Origin: an uncultured Lachnospiraceae bacterium
GTDB lineage: Bacteria > Bacillota > Clostridia > Lachnospirales > Lachnospiraceae
Assembly: GCA_947177515.1 (NCBI GenBank)
Contig: CAMWUU010000151.1
Span: 1-7,917 of the forward strand
Reading direction: 5' to 3'
Length of the DNA stretch: 7,917 bases
Part shown: positions 7,102 to 7,917 of the stretch, piece by piece
Layout of the letters: each line of letters begins with the position of its first letter
Position numbering within the stretch: position 1 is the first letter of the stretch
Notes under the pieces: generated by a model
Database searches by the model: none
What the model was told of the DNA's origin: nothing
What the model saw: only the letters and a program-made list of their open reading frames with translations
Translations under genes and position numbers: made by a program

Positions 7102-7231
7102 CCTAGAAACAGAAAGTGCCCGGTGCAGTCCATATTCATATCCAATGCTTGGTAAATCTAATCCACACAAATACCAGAAATAATTGATGCAAAATATTTT
7201 GCCCAAAAAGGGCTTTTAAGAAAGAGGCCTT
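7102..7231 (+). other. Gap between the HAD and nucleosidase-like genes
   Basis: This 130-base stretch holds no gene. The only structure is a weak 4-pair hairpin, GCCC (7201-7204) with GGGC (7210-7213) followed by TTTT. It is too short to be called a terminator and stands just before the next gene's ribosome site. I found no convincing promoter, so read-through from the HAD gene is likely but not shown. Confidence 0.5.
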
Positions 7232-7917
7232 ATGCTCTATATTGTAACCGCACTTTATGAAGAGGCACTGCCCTTCTTAAAAAAATACAATTTGAAACGC
7301 AAACCGGATTTTCCTCATTTTGATCTCTTTACGGGCGAGGGAGTATTACTGCTGATCACCCGTAAAGGGGCGCTACGCGCGGCAACCGCTGTTTCTTCCC
7401 TGCTTACGGCTTACCCGCCGGGCAGACAGGATCTTTTGCTGTCCGCAGGGTGTGCAGGATGTGCGGTAAAAGAAACACTTGGAAAAGCGTTTTTGCTCTG
7501 CCGGATCACAGAAGGGTCTTCTTTGCGCACCCGCTACCCGGAACTTTTGTACCGCTGCCCTTTCCCTATAGCCGAAGTCATAACCCTGCCAACTGTTTGC
7601 ACCAAAGCGCCCATACCTGACACAGGGGATTTTGCAGATTCCCTTCCCCGGCTCTTTGATATGGAAGCAGCCGGGGTCTATGAAGCTGCAATCCCTTATT
7701 TTTCCTGTGACAGGCTCCTTTTTATTAAAGTAGTTTCGGATGCGCTTACCGGGCTGTCAGAACTTTCGGATACCGATAGGCGAAGGAGGGTAACGGACTG
7801 TATTAAGAATATTTTACCAATCCTGTCGGAATGGCTTAACCAACTAACCTGCGCCTTCTCTCCAGAAGAGGGATCCCAAAAAATCGCCGCATTCTTATCT
7901 TCCTCCTCCTCTTCCCC
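7232..7917 (+). CDS. Divergent nucleoside phosphorylase / MTA-SAH nucleosidase-like protein (partial, runs off the right edge)
   Basis: The frame is open from an ATG at 7232 to the window edge, giving 228 full codons. I read it by translating the plus strand. The N-terminus MLYIVTALYEEALPFL resembles the MTA/SAH nucleosidase start (IGIIGAMEEEV), placing Glu11 at the catalytic Glu12. LLLSAGCAGCAVKETLGKAF (68-87) matches the glycine-rich strand of the family, and DMEAAGVYEAA (143-153) is the ribose-binding DMEA motif with Glu145. VVSDAL (167-172) holds Asp170, matching the catalytic Asp197. All three catalytic residues are therefore kept. The distances show a protein about 25-30 residues shorter than MTAN in its middle, so the substrate may differ. 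The tail after residue 205 is not family-like and ends in six serines at the edge. The ribosome site AGAGG (7223-7227) is only 4 bases from the ATG. It may instead act on another nucleoside, such as 5'-deoxyadenosine. Confidence 0.75.
   Translation, partial: MLYIVTALYEEALPFLKKYNLKRKPDFPHFDLFTGEGVLLLITRKGALRAATAVSSLLTAYPPGRQDLLLSAGCAGCAVKETLGKAFLLCRITEGSSLRTRYPELLYRCPFPIAEVITLPTVCTKAPIPDTGDFADSLPRLFDMEAAGVYEAAIPYFSCDRLLFIKVVSDALTGLSELSDTDRRRRVTDCIKNILPILSEWLNQLTCAFSPEEGSQKIAAFLSSSSSS

Noticed and set aside
7201..7217. Hairpin GCCC-AAAAA-GGGC followed by TTTT as a terminator
   Set aside because: The stem has only 4 pairs and the T run only 4 bases, and it lies 15 bases before the next start codon. 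It is too weak to call a terminator.

Overview
The window looks like chromosomal DNA of a Gram-positive, Clostridia-type bacterium. Lachnospiraceae is my best guess, from the style of the ABC exporter pair, the strong GGAGG-like ribosome sites and the mixed codon use. No mobile element, phage gene, tRNA, rRNA or CRISPR array was found. The window holds five protein genes, two of them cut by the window edges.

Left half, minus strand. Positions 1-2986 hold two adjacent half-size ABC exporter genes. The upstream one (661 aa, complete) carries a degenerate ATP site. The downstream one starts at a GTG that overlaps the first gene's stop codon and runs off the left edge after 336 codons, before its ATPase domain. 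Together they look like a heterodimeric exporter of the BmrC/BmrD or TM287/TM288 kind. A sigma-A-like promoter and a roughly 150-base leader lie in the 213-base gap upstream. Next, at 3200-5821, is a complete P2A-type calcium-transporting ATPase (873 aa) on the same strand.

Middle. Positions 5822-6267 form a 446-base divergent intergenic region, AT-rich on its right side. It has a very good promoter for the rightward gene, a weaker candidate for the leftward ATPase gene, and a set of three abutting stem-loops in the presumed ATPase leader. The G-U pairs in those stems fit only transcription toward the ATPase. I do not recognise the RNA as a known riboswitch class. It is the best candidate here for something undescribed.

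Right part, plus strand. A Cof-type HAD phosphatase (277 aa) is followed after 130 bases by a compact, divergent member of the nucleoside phosphorylase/MTA-SAH nucleosidase superfamily, which runs off the right edge. The two membrane transport units (multidrug-type export, calcium export) are probably separate transcription units, and the two rightward soluble enzymes may be co-transcribed. The function of each gene rests on family motifs read by eye; no database search was possible.
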